A stretch of 64,000 nucleotides of DNA, from the NCBI RefSeq assembly GCF_003248515.1, contig NZ_QFOB01000003.1, positions 408,415-472,414 on the forward strand, in the 5' to 3' direction. The position numbers and the translations under genes are program-made. The notes below the pieces were generated by a model. The model worked only from the letters and a program-made list of their open reading frames with translations. It was not told the DNA's origin and searched no databases. This stretch comes from Sphingomonas sp. (GTDB lineage: Bacteria > Pseudomonadota > Alphaproteobacteria > Sphingomonadales > Sphingomonadaceae). Numbering within the stretch: position 1 is the stretch's first letter; the number at the start of each line of letters is the position of its first letter. Shown here piece by piece: positions 26,359 through 35,373 of this stretch.

Positions 26359-26772
26359 TTACGCCGCGTCGCGGTCTTCGCGGCGGGGACGATCCTCGCG
26401 CGGGCCACGATCGGGACGATCACCACGCTCGCCGCGCGCACGATCGCGATCGTTGCGGCGCATCATCGCGGACGGGCCCTGCTCGAGCTCATCGACGCGA
26501 ATCGTCATGTAGCGGATGATGTCTTCGTTGATGCCGAGCTGGCGCTCGATCTCGGCGACGACGGCGCCGGGCGCGTCGATGTCGAGCAGCACATAATGCG
26601 CCTTGCGGTTCTTCGCGATACGATAGGCGAGGCTGCGCAGCCCCCAGGTCTCGGTCTTCACGACCTTGCCCTTGCCTTCGACGACGATGTTGGTGACCAT
26701 TTCGGCCAATGCGTCCACCTGCGCCTGTGCCAGATCCTGGCGCGCAAGGAAGACATGCTCGTACAGAGCCAT
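26359..26772 (-). CDS. rpsF: 30S ribosomal protein S6
   Basis: A 137-residue protein, first gene of the operon, from ATG 26772. The S6 core (1-95) shows MALYEHVFLARQDLAQAQVD, VKTETWGLRSLAYRIAKNRK and YMTIRVDELE. The remaining 40 residues are a highly charged tail rich in Arg, Asp and Pro (DRARGERGDRPDRGPREDR), a known alphaproteobacterial extension. The 273-bp gap to the divergent outer-membrane gene must hold both promoters. I looked for an S6-S18 binding leader hairpin there but could not define one convincingly. Confidence 0.96.
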   Translation of the reverse strand: MALYEHVFLARQDLAQAQVDALAEMVTNIVVEGKGKVVKTETWGLRSLAYRIAKNRKAHYVLLDIDAPGAVVAEIERQLGINEDIIRYMTIRVDELEQGPSAMMRRNDRDRARGERGDRPDRGPREDRPRREDRDAA

Positions 26773-27045
26773 GTTCCATATCTCCATGCCGATCGCTGAC
26801 GCCGCCCCATGCGGACGCCCCTCCGGCTGTCGTTCCAAAGGAAACCGGGCGAAAGGCATGAGCCTCCGCCCGGATCGCGGGCCTATGGCGGAAAGTGGCC
26901 GGAAAGGCAAGCGCGCTGCCCGCACGCACCAAAACGCCCTTCACCCCATATATTTCATTTCGTTGCTGTGCGGCCGCTTCGGCCCTTTCATACGTATCTG
27001 CTCCGGGCCGCGCCACGGGAACGCGGATTTTCAGGGAGTTAGGAT

Positions 27046-27879
27046 ATGTCGAAGTTCATCCTCGCCGCGGTGGCGATCGCGTCTGCGGCGCCCGCGTTCG
27101 CCCAGTCGGCGGAGCCCGCCAGCTGGACCGGCTTCTATGTCGGCGGCCGGGCCGGCTACAGTTTCCAGCCCGGCGACGGCGACGAGACGATCAAGTTCGA
27201 CAACAATCTGGACGGCAATTTCGGCGATACGGTGCGCACGGCGGCCGGCGCGAACGCCTTCTCGCCCGGTTTCTGCGGCGGCTATGCGCGATCGGCGGTG
27301 GCGGCGAACGGCTGCGCCAAGGACAAGGACAGCCTCGAATTCGCGCTGCACGCCGGCTATGATTTCGATCTGGGCGGCTTCGTCGTCGGCGGCCTCGCCG
27401 AAATCGGCATGGGCTATGCCGAAGATAGCGTGACCGCCTTCTCCACCACGCCGGCCAATTACACCTGGACCCGCCGCATGGCCGAGAATTACGGCCTGCG
27501 CGCCCGCGCCGGCTATGCCTTTGGCGGCGGGCGCGACACGCTCGTCTATGCCACGGGCGGGATCGTATGGGCCAAGATGGAGAACAAGTTTCGCTCCTCC
27601 AATCGTGGCAACGGCTATACCGACATGAGCGACGATACCGTCACCGGCTGGCGCGCCGGGGCGGGCGTGGAGCATCGCGTACTCAAGAATCTCTCGATCG
27701 GCGTGCAATATCTCCATACCAGCCTGAAGGATAACGGAGCGCGCCTGCGCGTCTCCCGCGGCACGCAGCCCGCGACCAACCCCTTCATCCTCACCAACAC
27801 CAGCGGCACCGATTTCGCGCGCAGCCACCGCCGATTCGCGACGGATAATGTGAGCGCGACGGCCAACTTCCGCTTCTGA
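27046..27879 (+). CDS. outer-membrane beta-barrel protein (Omp25/31 type)
   Basis: A 277-residue protein with a clear signal peptide (MSKFILAAVAIASAAPAFAQ), then an eight-strand-like barrel that opens with WTGFYVGGRAGYSFQ. Amphipathic strands end in aromatic residues throughout, and the last residues are TANFRF with the terminal phenylalanine needed for BAM recognition. The loop region around residues 70-90 carries two cysteines (FCGGY and NGCAKD) that could form a disulphide. Its role is structural or a pore, and no ligand can be named. Preceded by AGGGAG before ATG 27046. Confidence 0.82.
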   Translation: MSKFILAAVAIASAAPAFAQSAEPASWTGFYVGGRAGYSFQPGDGDETIKFDNNLDGNFGDTVRTAAGANAFSPGFCGGYARSAVAANGCAKDKDSLEFALHAGYDFDLGGFVVGGLAEIGMGYAEDSVTAFSTTPANYTWTRRMAENYGLRARAGYAFGGGRDTLVYATGGIVWAKMENKFRSSNRGNGYTDMSDDTVTGWRAGAGVEHRVLKNLSIGVQYLHTSLKDNGARLRVSRGTQPATNPFILTNTSGTDFARSHRRFATDNVSATANFRF

Positions 27880-27957
27880 ACAGGCCCGGGCGGCGGCGCG
27901 AACCTTGCGTCCGCCGTCCGAGCTACTTAGTCGGGCCTGCTTTCGAGGAGGCCCGAC

Positions 27958-28893
27958 ATGCGCGCATTCGTTTTTCCGGGGCAAGGCAGCCAGGCCGTGG
28001 GCATGGGCGCGGAGCTTGCCGCGGCATCCGCCGCTGCCCGCGCCGTCTTTCAGGAGACGGATGACGCGCTCGGGCAGAATCTGGCGCGGCTGATGGCCGA
28101 GGGGCCGGCCGACCAGCTTACGCTCACTGAGAATGCCCAGCCGGCGATCATGGCGAATGCGATCGCCACGCTGCGCGTGCTGGAAGCCGATGGCGGCATC
28201 GCGCTGGCCGAGAAGGCCGATTTCGTGGCCGGCCATTCGCTGGGCGAATATAGCGCGCTGTGCGCGGCGGGCGCCTTCGATCTGGCGACCACGGCGCGAC
28301 TGCTGAAGCTGCGCGGGCAGGCGATGCAGGCGGCCGTACCTGTGGGCGAGGGCGCGATGGCCGCGCTGCTGGGCGCGGACATGGCGCTGGCCGAGGCGAT
28401 CTGCGCCGAGGCGGCCGAGGGCGAGATCGTGCAGGCCGCGAATGACAATGGCGGCGGGCAGGTCGTGATTTCCGGTCACAAGGCGGCTGTCGAACGGGCC
28501 ATGGCGCTTTCCAAGGATAAGGGCGTGAAGCGGGCACTGCCCCTGCCCGTCTCCGCCCCCTTCCATTGCGCGCTGATGCAGCCGGCGGCCGATGCGATGG
28601 CCGAGGCGCTCCGCGTCGCCACGATTCGCCCGCCGCTGGTGCCGGTCTATGCGAACGTGACGGCCGCCCCCGCCGCCGATCCGGACGAGGTGCGCGATCT
28701 GCTCGTGCGGCAGGTGACCGGCACGGTGCGCTGGCGCGAAAGCGTGGAGGCGATGTTTGCCGCCGGCGTGACAGACTTCGTGGAATTCGGCGCCAAGGTG
28801 CTGGGCCCGATGATCAAGCGCATCGCCCCCGACGCGAAAACCACGAGCGTGGTGACCATGGCCGATATCGAGGCCCTGGCGGCGACGCTCTGA
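27958..28893 (+). CDS. fabD: malonyl-CoA-ACP transacylase
   Basis: A 311-residue cytoplasmic enzyme that moves malonyl groups from CoA to ACP to start fatty-acid elongation. FVFPGQGSQAVGMG begins the domain, VAGHSLGEYSAL holds the catalytic serine, QGEAMQ-type segment GQAMQAAVP follows, and SAPFHCALMQPA the histidine. Length matches E. coli FabD (309). GAGGAGG lies just upstream of ATG 27958. It is 14 bp from fabG, so the two are one operon. Confidence 0.96.
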   Translation: MRAFVFPGQGSQAVGMGAELAAASAAARAVFQETDDALGQNLARLMAEGPADQLTLTENAQPAIMANAIATLRVLEADGGIALAEKADFVAGHSLGEYSALCAAGAFDLATTARLLKLRGQAMQAAVPVGEGAMAALLGADMALAEAICAEAAEGEIVQAANDNGGGQVVISGHKAAVERAMALSKDKGVKRALPLPVSAPFHCALMQPAADAMAEALRVATIRPPLVPVYANVTAAPAADPDEVRDLLVRQVTGTVRWRESVEAMFAAGVTDFVEFGAKVLGPMIKRIAPDAKTTSVVTMADIEALAATL

Positions 28894-28907
28894 GAGAGGA
28901 AACACCC

Positions 28908-29648
28908 ATGTTCGACCTGACAGGCATGACGGCGCTGGTGACGGGCGCTTCCGGCGGAATCGGATCCGCGATCGCCAGGGCGCTGGCCGCGCAGGGCGCG
29001 AAGGTCGCGCTTTCCGGCACCCGCGCCGATGCGCTCGCCGCGCTCGCCGCCGAAATCGGCAACGGCGCCGTGCCCGTGCCCTGCAATCTGGGTGATCCCG
29101 AATCCGTGGAGGCGCTGGTGCCCGCCGCCGTCGAGGCGCTGGGCGGCAGGATCGACATCCTCGTCAACAATGCCGGCATCACGCGCGACAATCTCGTCAT
29201 GCGGATGAAGGATGACGAATGGGATCAGGTGATCTCCGTCAATCTCGAGGCCGCCTTCCGCCTGATCCGTGCCGCCGCCCGCCCGATGATGAAGGCGCGA
29301 TTCGGCCGGATCGTGACGATCACGTCGGTCGTGGGCACCACCGGCAATCCCGGCCAGGCCAATTATGCGGCATCCAAGGGCGGCCTCACCGCCATGTCCA
29401 AGGCGCTGGCGCAGGAACTGGCGACGCGCGGGATCACGGTGAACTGCGTCGCGCCCGGCTTCATCGCCAGCGCGATGACCGACGCGCTGAACGAAGCGCA
29501 GAAGGGCGCGATCCTCGGGCGGATCCCGGCGGGCGCGCTGGGCGAGGGCACGGATGTCGCCGCCGCGGTCGCCTATCTCGCCAGCCGCGAGGCCGGCTAC
29601 GTCACCGGCCAGACGATCCACGTGAACGGCGGAATGGCGATGATCTGA
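28908..29648 (+). CDS. fabG: 3-oxoacyl-ACP reductase
   Basis: A 246-residue NADPH-dependent SDR that reduces beta-ketoacyl-ACP. ALVTGASGGIGSAIARALA is the cofactor loop, LVNNAGITRDNLVMRM is the FabG-specific NNAGITRD block, ITSVVGTTGNPGQANYAASK contains the S-Y-K catalytic set, and GFIASAMTDAL is near the end. In related genomes acpP follows fabG; here a methyltransferase gene on the opposite strand intervenes. A 13-bp hairpin without a T-run sits 68 bp after the stop. Confidence 0.96.
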   Translation: MFDLTGMTALVTGASGGIGSAIARALAAQGAKVALSGTRADALAALAAEIGNGAVPVPCNLGDPESVEALVPAAVEALGGRIDILVNNAGITRDNLVMRMKDDEWDQVISVNLEAAFRLIRAAARPMMKARFGRIVTITSVVGTTGNPGQANYAASKGGLTAMSKALAQELATRGITVNCVAPGFIASAMTDALNEAQKGAILGRIPAGALGEGTDVAAAVAYLASREAGYVTGQTIHVNGGMAMI

Positions 29649-29716
29649 ACGCCCGTTTGAAACCGGGTCTCATGCCGCGGGGCGGCACCAGCCCGCCCCC
29701 CGCGTGAAGGGATTCG

Positions 29717-29752
29717 CGCCCGGAAACGCATGCGAGATGGCGTTTCCGGGCG
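29717..29752. terminator. GC-rich hairpin after fabG
   Basis: Perfect 13-bp arms (CGCCCGGAAACGC at 29717-29729 and GCGTTTCCGGGCG at 29740-29752) around a 10-base loop. No T-run follows on either strand, so it may slow or protect transcripts rather than terminate alone. It sits between the convergent fabG and methyltransferase genes. Confidence 0.45.
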
Positions 29753-29774
29753 GGCACTTTCACCGGCCAAGGCC

Positions 29775-30584
29775 TCAGCGATTATACCATTCCATGCCCA
29801 TGCGGGCGCCGACCTTGCGGATGATGCGCCGCATCGGCCGGAATTCCTGATCTTCCGTCCAGTTCTGATCGTGGATCGGCGAATCCTGGCCGACGATCCG
29901 GGCGTTGGCGAAGCCGAACGCCCGATCATTCGCCACGGACGCCGTGCCCTTCACCATTCGATCCGGCCATTGGGCGCCCGCGCTATCATCCTTCACGAAC
30001 ACCGCCACGAAATCGTTCCACGATCCCGATCGCTGGCTGCCGACGAAGGATTCCAGCAGCGTGGCGGCCACGCCCTGACGGCGTGCCCAGTTCTGCAGGG
30101 CCAGCCCGCTATCGGGATAGAAGCGCCAGCAATCGACCGGCCACCGATGCACATCGCCGTTTGAAGGCACGTTCAGATAGACCAGCCCTGACGGCCTGAC
30201 GATGCGCAGCATCTCCATATAAGCAAGCCAGAAGAATTCTGGATGCTCAAGACAAGATGACGAAACACATACGTCGAAACTGTCGTCGGCAAATGGAAAT
30301 ACGTAAGGATCCTCCAGTACAACATCGACACCCGGCCCATCGACGAAATCGACACCGACATATTCGGACGATTCCGGCGCCTTGGATCGGATGGACCCAT
30401 TCACATTCTGAGAACCTATTTCCACAATCCTGAGACTGGATCTCTTGTCGAGATAGGTACGGAAAAACAGATCCGCATGCTCCATCGCTGTCTGATGCAT
30501 TGGCTCCCCCCAATTCCCCTGGAACAATCGAGCGCCACGTGGCGAATCGAACGCCCCGGATAATGTTAATATTTTCTCGACCAT
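29775..30584 (-). CDS. class I SAM-dependent methyltransferase between fabG and acpP
   Basis: A 269-residue protein with a Methyltransf_11-like core: SLRIVEIGSQNVNGSIR (motif I with an unusual GSQ in place of GxG), YVGVDFVDGPGVDVVLEDPY, SFDVCVSSSCLEHPEFFWLA and IVRPSGLVYLNVPSNG. The H-R-W-P-V-D-C-W-R-F-Y-P block after that is typical of glycan-cluster methyltransferases. Its 5' part (30240-30580) is more AT-rich than its neighbours. It lies antiparallel between fabG and acpP, breaking the usual fab order, so it is likely an insertion. The substrate is unknown. Confidence 0.78.
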   Translation of the reverse strand: MVEKILTLSGAFDSPRGARLFQGNWGEPMHQTAMEHADLFFRTYLDKRSSLRIVEIGSQNVNGSIRSKAPESSEYVGVDFVDGPGVDVVLEDPYVFPFADDSFDVCVSSSCLEHPEFFWLAYMEMLRIVRPSGLVYLNVPSNGDVHRWPVDCWRFYPDSGLALQNWARRQGVAATLLESFVGSQRSGSWNDFVAVFVKDDSAGAQWPDRMVKGTASVANDRAFGFANARIVGQDSPIHDQNWTEDQEFRPMRRIIRKVGARMGMEWYNR

Positions 30585-30869
30585 GATTCCAGTTTACTGG
30601 ACATTGATCCGTCACAACTCCATCGCTGCCGGAATGGGGGCGGGTGATCGAAACCGTCGCCGGAACGGGACAGGCGGGCGGAGGCGCAACCTTTTCGCTC
30701 ATGATCCCGTGACGGCGCCGCGAAGTGCGCCGGGCCGTCGCCCGGCCGGCGGGACGGATCCGGTCGTTCGGCATATCCGGAACCGGCGACATCGCAGGTC
30801 CCCTTGTCAGCAACCGGCACGCGCTCTAGGGGCGGTGCCCGAAATCGAACTGGTGAACAGGAACGAGCA

Positions 30870-31106
30870 ATGAGCGAGACCGCCGAGCGCGTGAAGAAGA
30901 TCGTCGTCGAGCATCTCGGCGTCGAACCCGAGAAAGTGACCGAGGAAGCGAGCTTCATCGACGATCTGGGCGCTGACAGCCTCGACATCGTCGAGCTGGT
31001 CATGGCCTTCGAGGAAGAGTTTGGGGTCGAGATCCCGGACGACGCCGCCGAGAAGATCACGACCGTGAAGGACGCGATCTCCTATATCGATACGCACAAG
31101 GCGTAA
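30870..31106 (+). CDS. acpP: acyl carrier protein
   Basis: A 78-residue acidic four-helix carrier protein. The phosphopantetheine serine is in FIDDLGADSLDIVELVMAFE, the classic DSL motif. It carries growing acyl chains for FabD, FabG and FabF and for lipid acyltransferases. ATG 30870 follows an AACAGGA site. In the 285-bp region upstream (30585-30869) there is no gene; since the fabG transcript is separated from it by an opposing gene, acpP must use its own promoter there. TTGTCA at about 30805 is a candidate -35 element. Confidence 0.97.
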   Translation: MSETAERVKKIVVEHLGVEPEKVTEEASFIDDLGADSLDIVELVMAFEEEFGVEIPDDAAEKITTVKDAISYIDTHKA

Positions 31107-31127
31107 TCGGTTTTCCGTTGGCCCGGA

Positions 31128-31317
31128 GCTTGTCGAAGGGCCGCCCTTCTTCAGGTGACGGAAGAAGAACGGGGCTTCGACAGGCTCACCCGCATGGGTT
31201 GGGCCTGTTTTGCTTTTTTGAACGAAACCGTCGCCCCGGCAAAGGCCGGGGCCCATATCTCTCGCGGCAGGCGCTGGGCCTGCCCGCATAGACAGGGATC
31301 CCGGCCCGCGCCGGGAT
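31128..31317. repeat. cluster of three REP-like inverted repeats
   Basis: Between acpP and fabF are three separate palindromes. The first (31128-31186) has arms AGCTTGTCGAAG and CTTCGACAGGCT and an inner CTTCTTC/GAAGAAG pair. The second (31233-31252) is GCCCCGGC-AAAG-GCCGGGGC. The third (31298-31317) is ATCCCGGC-CCGC-GCCGGGAT. Such short palindromes of these types are widely scattered between genes in sphingomonads. They may lower or stabilise the fabF part of the transcript. Confidence 0.7.
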
Positions 31318-31342
31318 GATGAAACGCAGAGAGGAACGGACT

Positions 31343-32602
31343 ATGCGCCGCGTGGTCGTAACCGGACTGGGGCTCGTGACGCCGCTGGGCGCGGACGTCG
31401 AAACCGCATGGGCGAATATCCTGGCCGGCAAATCCGGCGCGGGCCGGATCACGCGCTTCGATCCCGAAGGGCAGAAGTGCACGATCGCCTGCGAGGTGAA
31501 GCCCGCCGATCATGAATATGGCTTCGATCCTTCCAAACGCGTGGACCACAAGGTGCAGCGCCAGGTGGATCCGTTCATCGTCTATGGCATCGATGCCGCC
31601 GGCCAGGCGCTGGAGGATGCGGGCCTCACCGAAATGTCGGAAGAGGAAAGCTATCGCACTGGCATTTCCACCGGCGCGGGCATTGGCGGCCTGCCGGGCA
31701 TCGAGAGCGAATCGATCGTCTGCAAGGAAAAGGGGCCGAGCCGCGTCTCGCCGCACTTCGTGCACGGGCGCCTCATCAATCTGATCTCGGGCCAGGTCTC
31801 GATCAAATATGGCCTGCGGGGGCCGAACCACGCGGTCGTCACCGCCTGCTCCACCGGCGCGCACGCGATCGGCGATGCCGCGCGGATGATCGCGATGGAC
31901 GATGCCGACGTGATGCTGGCCGGTGGCGCCGAGGGCGCGATCTGCCCGCTGGGCATCGCCGGCTTCGCCCAGGCGCGCGCCCTTTCCACCAATTTCAATG
32001 ACACGCCCGAAAAGGCCAGCCGCCCCTATGACAAGGATCGCGACGGCTTCGTGATGGGCGAGGGCGCCGGCATCGTCGTGCTCGAGGAATATGAGCATGC
32101 CAAGGCGCGCGGCGCGAAGATCTATTGCGAGGTGGTGGGCTATGGCCTGTCGGGCGACGCCTACCATGTGACGGCGCCGCATCCGGAGGGATCGGGCGCT
32201 TTCCGTTCGATGCAGATGGCGCTGAAGAAGGCCGGCCTGAAGCCGGAGGACATCGACTATATCAACGCGCACGGCACCTCGACGCCGCTGGGCGACGAAC
32301 TGGAACTGGGCGCGGTGCGCCGCCTGTTCGGCGATGCGATGGGCAACGTTTCCATGTCGTCCACCAAATCGATGATCGGGCATCTTCTGGGTGGCGCGGG
32401 CGCTGTTGAGTCGATCTTCTGCATTCTGGCGCTGCGCGACCAGATCGTGCCGCCGACGATCAACCTCGACAATCCGAGCGACAATTGCGTGGGCGTCGAT
32501 CTCGTGCCCCACGTCGCCAAGAAGCGGCAGGTGCGCGCGGTGCTGAACAACAGCTTCGGCTTCGGCGGCACCAACGCCAGCCTCGTGATGCGCGCGATTT
32601 AA
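31343..32602 (+). CDS. fabF: 3-oxoacyl-ACP synthase II
   Basis: A 419-residue condensing enzyme that elongates acyl-ACP with malonyl-ACP. ATG 31343 follows a GAGAGGAAC site; an in-frame ATG at 31316 lies inside the repeat region. MRRVVVTGLGLVTPLG starts the protein. VTACSTGAHAIGDAARMI holds the catalytic cysteine, INAHGTSTPLGD the first histidine, KSMIGHLLGGAGAVES the lysine and second histidine, and NNSFGFGGTNAS the C-terminal loop. Length and motifs are standard. mltG follows 16 bp later. Confidence 0.97.
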   Translation: MRRVVVTGLGLVTPLGADVETAWANILAGKSGAGRITRFDPEGQKCTIACEVKPADHEYGFDPSKRVDHKVQRQVDPFIVYGIDAAGQALEDAGLTEMSEEESYRTGISTGAGIGGLPGIESESIVCKEKGPSRVSPHFVHGRLINLISGQVSIKYGLRGPNHAVVTACSTGAHAIGDAARMIAMDDADVMLAGGAEGAICPLGIAGFAQARALSTNFNDTPEKASRPYDKDRDGFVMGEGAGIVVLEEYEHAKARGAKIYCEVVGYGLSGDAYHVTAPHPEGSGAFRSMQMALKKAGLKPEDIDYINAHGTSTPLGDELELGAVRRLFGDAMGNVSMSSTKSMIGHLLGGAGAVESIFCILALRDQIVPPTINLDNPSDNCVGVDLVPHVAKKRQVRAVLNNSFGFGGTNASLVMRAI

Positions 32603-32618
32603 GGCTAAGACCGCCGGC

Positions 32619-33617
32619 ATGGCGAACACGTCGTCCCGCCGGCAGGGCTTCGGCTGCCTCGGCTTCCTGCTCCTGCTGGCGCTGATCGCCGGCGGGTCCT
32701 TCTGGCTCTATGTGCATCGCAACTGGAGCGGCCCTGGCCCCGCGACGCACCCGACCACGCTGGTCGTGCCGCAGGGATCGACGCTGGCCGATACGGCGCG
32801 CGAGATGGAACGGCTGGGTGCCGTGCGCTCCACCACCGGCTTCCTGCGCTTCGCCCGCCGCTTCGGGGACGCCGCGCCGATCCGCGCGGGCGAATATGAG
32901 GTCGCACCGCACATGAGCGCGAAGGATATCCTCGCGCTGTTGCAGACCGGGCGCACCGTCCAGCGGCTCATCACCATTCCCGAAGGCATGCCCTCCATCC
33001 TCGTGTTCGAGAGGCTGGCCCGGGAAAAGTTGCTGACCGGCAAGCTTCCCATTCCTCCCGAGGGCTCCGTCCTGCCGGGCACGTACAGCTTCCAGCGCGG
33101 CGAACCGCGCAAGGCCGTGCTCAAGCGGATGCAGGATGCGATGACGGCGACGATCGATCAGCTGTGGATGCGGCGCAAGGCCAACACCGTCGTCAATTCC
33201 AAGGAGGAAGCGGTCACGCTCGCCGCGATCGTCGAGAAGGAAACCGGCGTGGCCGTGGAGCGCCCGATGGTAGCCGGCGTCTATTCGAACAGGCTGCGGC
33301 TGGGCATGCGCCTGCAGGCTGATCCGACGATCATCTACCCGCTGACCAAGGGCAAGCCGCTGGGGCGCCGGATCAAGCTTTCCGAAGTGCGCGCCGTGAA
33401 CGACTATAATACCTATTCGATGGCCGGCCTGCCCAAGGGGCCGATCACCAATCCGGGCCGGGATTCGATCGCCGCCGTGCTGGCACCGGCCAAAACGGAC
33501 GCGCTTTATTTCGTGGCCGACGGCAAGGGCGGCCATGTCTTCTCCGATACGCTGGCCGAGCATAATGCGAACGTGCAGCGTTATTATCGCCTGCGCCGCG
33601 CGCAGGGGACGCGCTGA
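32619..33617 (+). CDS. mltG: endolytic murein transglycosylase
   Basis: A 332-residue inner-membrane enzyme that cuts nascent glycan strands to end peptidoglycan polymerisation. One membrane helix (FGCLGFLLLLALIAGGSFWL) anchors a LysM-like subdomain and the YceG catalytic domain. AAIVEKETGVAVERPMVAGV contains the catalytic glutamate; VYSNRLRLGMRLQADPTIIY and NTYSMAGLPKGPITNPG are family signatures. The fabF-mltG order is common across alpha- and gammaproteobacteria, probably linking lipid and wall synthesis. Confidence 0.95.
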   Translation: MANTSSRRQGFGCLGFLLLLALIAGGSFWLYVHRNWSGPGPATHPTTLVVPQGSTLADTAREMERLGAVRSTTGFLRFARRFGDAAPIRAGEYEVAPHMSAKDILALLQTGRTVQRLITIPEGMPSILVFERLAREKLLTGKLPIPPEGSVLPGTYSFQRGEPRKAVLKRMQDAMTATIDQLWMRRKANTVVNSKEEAVTLAAIVEKETGVAVERPMVAGVYSNRLRLGMRLQADPTIIYPLTKGKPLGRRIKLSEVRAVNDYNTYSMAGLPKGPITNPGRDSIAAVLAPAKTDALYFVADGKGGHVFSDTLAEHNANVQRYYRLRRAQGTR

Positions 33618-33720
33618 GCCGCCCCCTGCCCTGCACGAACCGCGAAAGCGGATCTCCCGGCATTCGCATGCACGCGAAGCGGGGCTCCGGCTCTTGCGAA
33701 CAAGGTGACGGACTTCCGCT

Positions 33721-35265
33721 ATGACGCAGCGCGCGGAGGCGAGGCTGCTGCTGGCCGGGAGCCTGCTGCTCGCCTGTCTGGGCATCGCGCTGCGGCTGTG
33801 GCGGATCGGCGCGACGCCGATGTGGCTGGACGAGGCCTATAGCGCCTATGCCGCCTCCAAGGGTTTCGCCTTCCTGTGGCAGGTGGTGCCCAGTTACGAG
33901 ACGCATCCGCCTTTCTATTACAGCCTGCTGCGGCTCTGGACCCTGCTGTTCGGCGACAGCCTGATGGGCGAGCGGGCGCTGGGCGTCGCCTGCGGACTGC
34001 TCACGCCGCCGCTGATCGGCTGGACGGCAAGCGCGGCGACGGCATGGCTGGGCGGGGATGCCCGGTCGCGGCGGCTGGCCGCCTTCGTGGCCTTCGCGCT
34101 CGCCTGCGTCGCCATCCCGCTGGTGGAGATGACGCGCGAGGTGCGCCCCTATCCGGTGATGATCCTCGCCTATGCGCTGGCCGCGCGCGCGCTGATCGGG
34201 ATCGCGCACGCGCGGGAAGCGGGCCGCCCGCTCGCCGGCCCGGCCTATGCCGTCTATCTCCTCTGCCTGGAGCTGATGCTGTGGCTCCACAATCTGGGTC
34301 CGCTCTGGGCGGTGGCGCTGGGCTTCGGCAGCCTGATCGCCTTCCACGCCTCCCGGCCGAAGCGGACGGACTGGGGCTGGTATCTGGGCGGCCACGCCGC
34401 CGTGCTGCTCTTCTATCTGCCGGCGCTGGGCATCCTGATGGATCAGGCGCCCACCTGGGTGCACTCCACCTGGCTGCGGTTCAGCGCGAAATCCCTGCTC
34501 GATCACCTGCCGGTTCTCTATGCGGTGCCGGGATGGCAGGGGCTGGCGGCCGCCATCCTCGCGGGCCTGGCCATCGCCGCGATGATCGGCGTGGCACGCG
34601 GGCGACGCCTGCTCGCGATGCTGGCGATCCTCTCGCTCGTCCCGACCATCCTCTCGATCCTGCTTTCGATCACGGTGGCGCCCGTCTTCATCACGCGGAC
34701 GCTGACTCCGGTCGCCATGCCCTGGCTGGTGCTGCTGGCGATCGGCGCGACCGCGCCGCGCGGGCGGCTGGCGTGGCTCGGCGGGGGGGCCGCCCTGATC
34801 CTCGGCGCGAATCTGCTGGCAGTAGACCTGCAACAGCGCATGGGGCCGCCGATCCAGAACTGGTATGGCGCGATCGGCTGGCTGCGGGAGCGGCATCGCC
34901 CAGACGATCTGATCCTCGCTTATCCCAATGAAGGCGCGCTACCGCTGGAGCGCGCGCTGAAGGACAAGCGGCTGGACTGGCGGGTGATGCCCGTGCCCGG
35001 CCCTGTCCCGGCCTTCACGCCGGGCGGCTGGCATCCGACGGGCAGCCGCGGCGTCGTTTCGCTGCCGAAGGATCAGTTGGAGGCAATCGCGCACGGGGCC
35101 ACGCTCGGCAAGGTGCGGCGCCTGTGGCTGCTGCGGCTCGGGGCCGCCACCTACGATCCGGGGGATTCCTTCCTGCTCGCGCTCAATCACGAACGGCGAA
35201 CCACGGATCATTATATCGACGGGCCGATCGACATCATCGGGCTGGAACTGCGCGAGAAGCGATAG
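33721..35265 (+). CDS. GT39-like integral membrane glycosyltransferase
   Basis: A 514-residue protein with about ten hydrophobic segments and the GT39/ArnT-type first-loop signature PMWLDEAYSAYAAS, which contains the paired acidic residues used for lipid-linked sugar transfer. YETHPPFYYSLLRLWTLLFG follows, another family hallmark. A periplasmic C-terminal domain starts around residue 380. Such enzymes take sugars from polyprenyl phosphates and attach them to envelope lipids or proteins outside the inner membrane. It lies 103 bp after mltG and may be transcribed separately. The acceptor is unknown. Confidence 0.83.
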   Translation: MTQRAEARLLLAGSLLLACLGIALRLWRIGATPMWLDEAYSAYAASKGFAFLWQVVPSYETHPPFYYSLLRLWTLLFGDSLMGERALGVACGLLTPPLIGWTASAATAWLGGDARSRRLAAFVAFALACVAIPLVEMTREVRPYPVMILAYALAARALIGIAHAREAGRPLAGPAYAVYLLCLELMLWLHNLGPLWAVALGFGSLIAFHASRPKRTDWGWYLGGHAAVLLFYLPALGILMDQAPTWVHSTWLRFSAKSLLDHLPVLYAVPGWQGLAAAILAGLAIAAMIGVARGRRLLAMLAILSLVPTILSILLSITVAPVFITRTLTPVAMPWLVLLAIGATAPRGRLAWLGGGAALILGANLLAVDLQQRMGPPIQNWYGAIGWLRERHRPDDLILAYPNEGALPLERALKDKRLDWRVMPVPGPVPAFTPGGWHPTGSRGVVSLPKDQLEAIAHGATLGKVRRLWLLRLGAATYDPGDSFLLALNHERRTTDHYIDGPIDIIGLELREKR

Positions 35266-35373
35266 GCCGCCCTACCGCTTCCCGGCGCGACGAGCGAAGC
35301 CTCATCGCGATCAGCACGCCGGCGGGGGATCGCTTCGCAGTCCCCGCAATCACGAAGCGGTGGCCATCACCCT

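Noticed and set aside
27031..28905. 624-codon minus-strand frame across the porin and fabD
   Set aside because: Spans two well-supported plus-strand genes and their gap; no family motif.
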